This document shows, one piece after another, positions 63,884-64,000 of a stretch of 64,000 nucleotides of DNA. The notes under the pieces are model-generated. The model saw nothing but the letters and a program-made list of their open reading frames with translations. It had not been told where the DNA came from and searched no databases. The position numbers and the translations under genes were made by a program. The stretch is from the NCBI RefSeq assembly GCF_000967655.1, contig NZ_JXYA01000058.1, positions 1 to 64,000 of the forward strand, written 5' to 3'. Position 1 is the stretch's first letter; each line of letters opens with the position of its first letter. This stretch comes from Pseudoalteromonas rubra. Lineage in GTDB: Bacteria > Pseudomonadota > Gammaproteobacteria > Enterobacterales > Alteromonadaceae.

Positions 63884-63916
63884 GCCTTATTCGTGTGTGC
63901 AGCACACGTATAAGGC
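63884..63916 (+). other. Strong hairpin downstream of the peptide gene
   Basis: GCCTTATTCGTGTG, a five-base loop and CACACGTATAAGGC: 13 of 14 positions pair, 13 bp after the peptide stop. No T-run follows. In RiPP operons such a structure often lies between the precursor and the modification genes, where it stabilises or partly terminates the transcript. The last 84 bases of the window hold no complete gene. Confidence 0.65.
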
Positions 63917-64000
63917 CTACCAGTCATTCCTGCTAAGGCCATTGAAAAACTAAGCTCATCATTACTCTCCCCTATCGCATTCGATAACGATCAAAAACAC

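Noticed and set aside
1..64000. CRISPR arrays, insertion sequences, tRNA or rRNA genes
   Set aside because: Read through for direct repeats with spacers, transposase motifs and cloverleaf-like sequences, and saw none; a tRNA scan would be the decisive check.

Overview
The window looks like chromosomal DNA of a marine gammaproteobacterium of the Pseudoalteromonas type (Alteromonadales). This is judged from the ribosomal protein sequences, the E. coli-like gene neighbourhoods (fkpA-slyX-yheV-yheS-yheT-yheU, hemE-rsd, speA/speE) and the gene style. There are no tRNA or rRNA genes, no insertion sequences and no CRISPR arrays that I can see. Species is not determined.

Layout. 1-2.4 kb: a LasA-like M23 metallopeptidase and a frameshifted outer-membrane barrel gene. 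2.4-11 kb: the complete alpha and spc ribosomal operons on the minus strand (rplN to rplQ, with secY, rpmJ and rpoA). They include a recognisable S4-type leader before rpsM, but the S10 operon does not precede rplN. 11-18.6 kb: polysaccharide deacetylase, AsmA-like protein, an unknown cytosolic protein, a TorF-like outer-membrane protein, an aldo/keto reductase and purT. 18.8-35.6 kb: a tightly coupled four-gene operon encoding a five-module non-ribosomal peptide synthetase and an MFS exporter. Its subunits carry TubC-like N-terminal docking domains, upstream subunits end in the same Met-Glu-Leu, and the terminal thioesterase has Cys where Ser is usual. 35.6-43 kb: a FAH-family hydrolase, an iodotyrosine-deiodinase-like nitroreductase, and an RND efflux operon headed by a YgaV/SqrR-type (persulfide-sensing) ArsR repressor. 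That operon is divergent from a split YgaP-like pair (DUF2892 and rhodanese), with two inverted-repeat operators between them. 43-53 kb: an S41 protease/beta-lactamase fusion lipoprotein, a periplasmic binding protein, an MscM-like channel with two tandem acyltransferases, and divergent speA and speE. 53-63.5 kb: hemE, a probable small RNA, rsd, an FkpA-like isomerase, a WD40 lipoprotein, slyX, yheV, yheS, a TIGR02444 gene, a DUF3149 micro-protein, yheT, yheU and an M19 dipeptidase. 63.6 kb to the end: a Cys/Ser/Thr-rich 77-residue peptide with a Lys-rich leader, which looks like a ribosomal natural-product (lanthipeptide-type) precursor whose modification genes would lie beyond the window.

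How the parts work together. The housekeeping blocks cover translation, secretion, polyamine and haem synthesis and stationary-phase sigma control. The accessory content is a peptide antibiotic/siderophore-like NRPS line with its own exporter, an apparently sulfur-stress-controlled efflux pump, and the start of a probable RiPP locus. Strongest candidates for something undescribed are the RiPP precursor at the right edge, the NRPS with a Cys thioesterase, the persulfide-switch/RND arrangement, and the unannotated transcript between hemE and rsd.
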